A DNA stretch of 64,000 nt from Puniceicoccaceae bacterium (GTDB lineage: Bacteria; Verrucomicrobiota; Verrucomicrobiia; Opitutales; Coraliomargaritaceae), in contig PBYS01000061.1 in NCBI GenBank assembly GCA_002729725.1, positions 23,138 through 87,137 on the forward strand, given 5' to 3'. Positions within the stretch are counted from its first letter, which is position 1. Each line of letters begins with the position of its first letter. The translations under genes were made by a program, and so were the position numbers. Shown piece after piece: positions 63,881 to 64,000 of this stretch. A model generated the notes under the pieces. That model was not told the origin of the DNA. It saw only the letters and a program-made list of their open reading frames with translations, and did no database searches.

Positions 63881-64000
63881 CTAGTAGCTGTCGCGACCAC
63901 GACCGCCGCGATCACCGCCACGTCCGCCACGATCACCGCCGCGTCCGCCACGATCACCGCCGCGTCCGCCACGGTCACCACCACGGTTGAAACCGCCGCG
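63881..64000 (-). CDS. C-terminal RGG-repeat tail of an RNA-binding protein or helicase (cut by window edge)
   Basis: 39 residues in frame to the right edge. They consist of repeats of RGGDRGG encoded by a 21-base tandem unit (3-4 copies), ending GRGRDSY. Such RGG boxes bind RNA and are found at the C-terminus of DEAD-box helicases and RRM proteins in this phylum. The main domain is outside the window, so the protein cannot be named. Confidence 0.7.
   Translation of the reverse strand, partial: RGGFNRGGDRGGRGGDRGGRGGDRGGRGGDRGGRGRDSY

Noticed and set aside
63881..64000. Regular repeats at the right edge suggestive of a CRISPR array
   Set aside because: The unit is 21 bases without unique spacers and translates as RGG repeats in frame to a stop codon.

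Overview
The window looks like a chromosomal segment of a marine-type Verrucomicrobiota bacterium, most likely Opitutae/Puniceicoccales (Coraliomargarita- or Lentimonas-like). The markers are two PEP-CTERM proteins, a Verru_Chthon cassette protein A, XylR-type and AraC-type regulators next to carbohydrate-active enzymes, an adjacent DUF1800/DUF1501 pair and a lone prepilin. The taxonomy is inferred from gene content, not from a marker-gene tree.

Layout. 0-13 kb is a carbohydrate and secretion region: AraC regulator (cut by the left edge), PEP-CTERM protein, a broken GH28-like beta-helix gene, a secreted protein and the Verru_Chthon A protein, a large clan GH-A glycosidase, a second PEP-CTERM protein, a XylR regulator and a GH130 mannosylglucose phosphorylase. 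13.2-14.1 kb is gene debris. 14-17.8 kb holds a SulP transporter, a tandem universal stress protein and galactose mutarotase. tRNA-Leu(CAA) at 17.8 kb is followed by a defence locus (18.1-24.3 kb) in the order hsdR, rloA, rloB, hsdM, hsdS. rloA and rloB look intact. Every hsd gene is damaged: hsdR has lost both halves of its motor by in-frame deletions, hsdM has a one-base frameshift after about 16 codons, and hsdS is split by an A11 tract and truncated.

24.8-35.3 kb carries a hybrid histidine kinase, the cysC-cysD-cysN sulfate activation operon, a very large secreted protein of unknown function and a fabZ-fabI operon. 35.3-37.8 kb is a second graveyard: a decayed PAS/histidine kinase, an in-frame chimera of an AraC cupin and a DUF1961-like domain, and a sulfatase scrap. 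From 37.8 kb the genes are mostly intact. They are a PAS-AraC regulator divergent from a sugar isomerase/epimerase with a leaderless-looking promoter, a Gfo/Idh/MocA oxidoreductase, a lipoprotein, a metallophosphoesterase, purC, two tRNA-Glu genes plus a 3' tRNA scrap, a sulfotransferase, a NarL-type regulator, aroC, a peptide ABC transporter (oppABCD without oppF), DUF1800 and DUF1501, a TMEM43-like protein, a prepilin, coaD, an MFS transporter, an RRM protein, an ABC exporter, HPr and the RGG tail of a gene cut by the right edge.

Two intergenic repeat systems run through the window. One is a set of period-7 repeats that abut start codons in place of a Shine-Dalgarno sequence. The other is a family of short palindromic elements bounded by TGTAGCGA/TCGCTACA. 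At three loci they lie side by side. Together with the recurrent in-frame deletions in accessory genes, these are the least explained features here.
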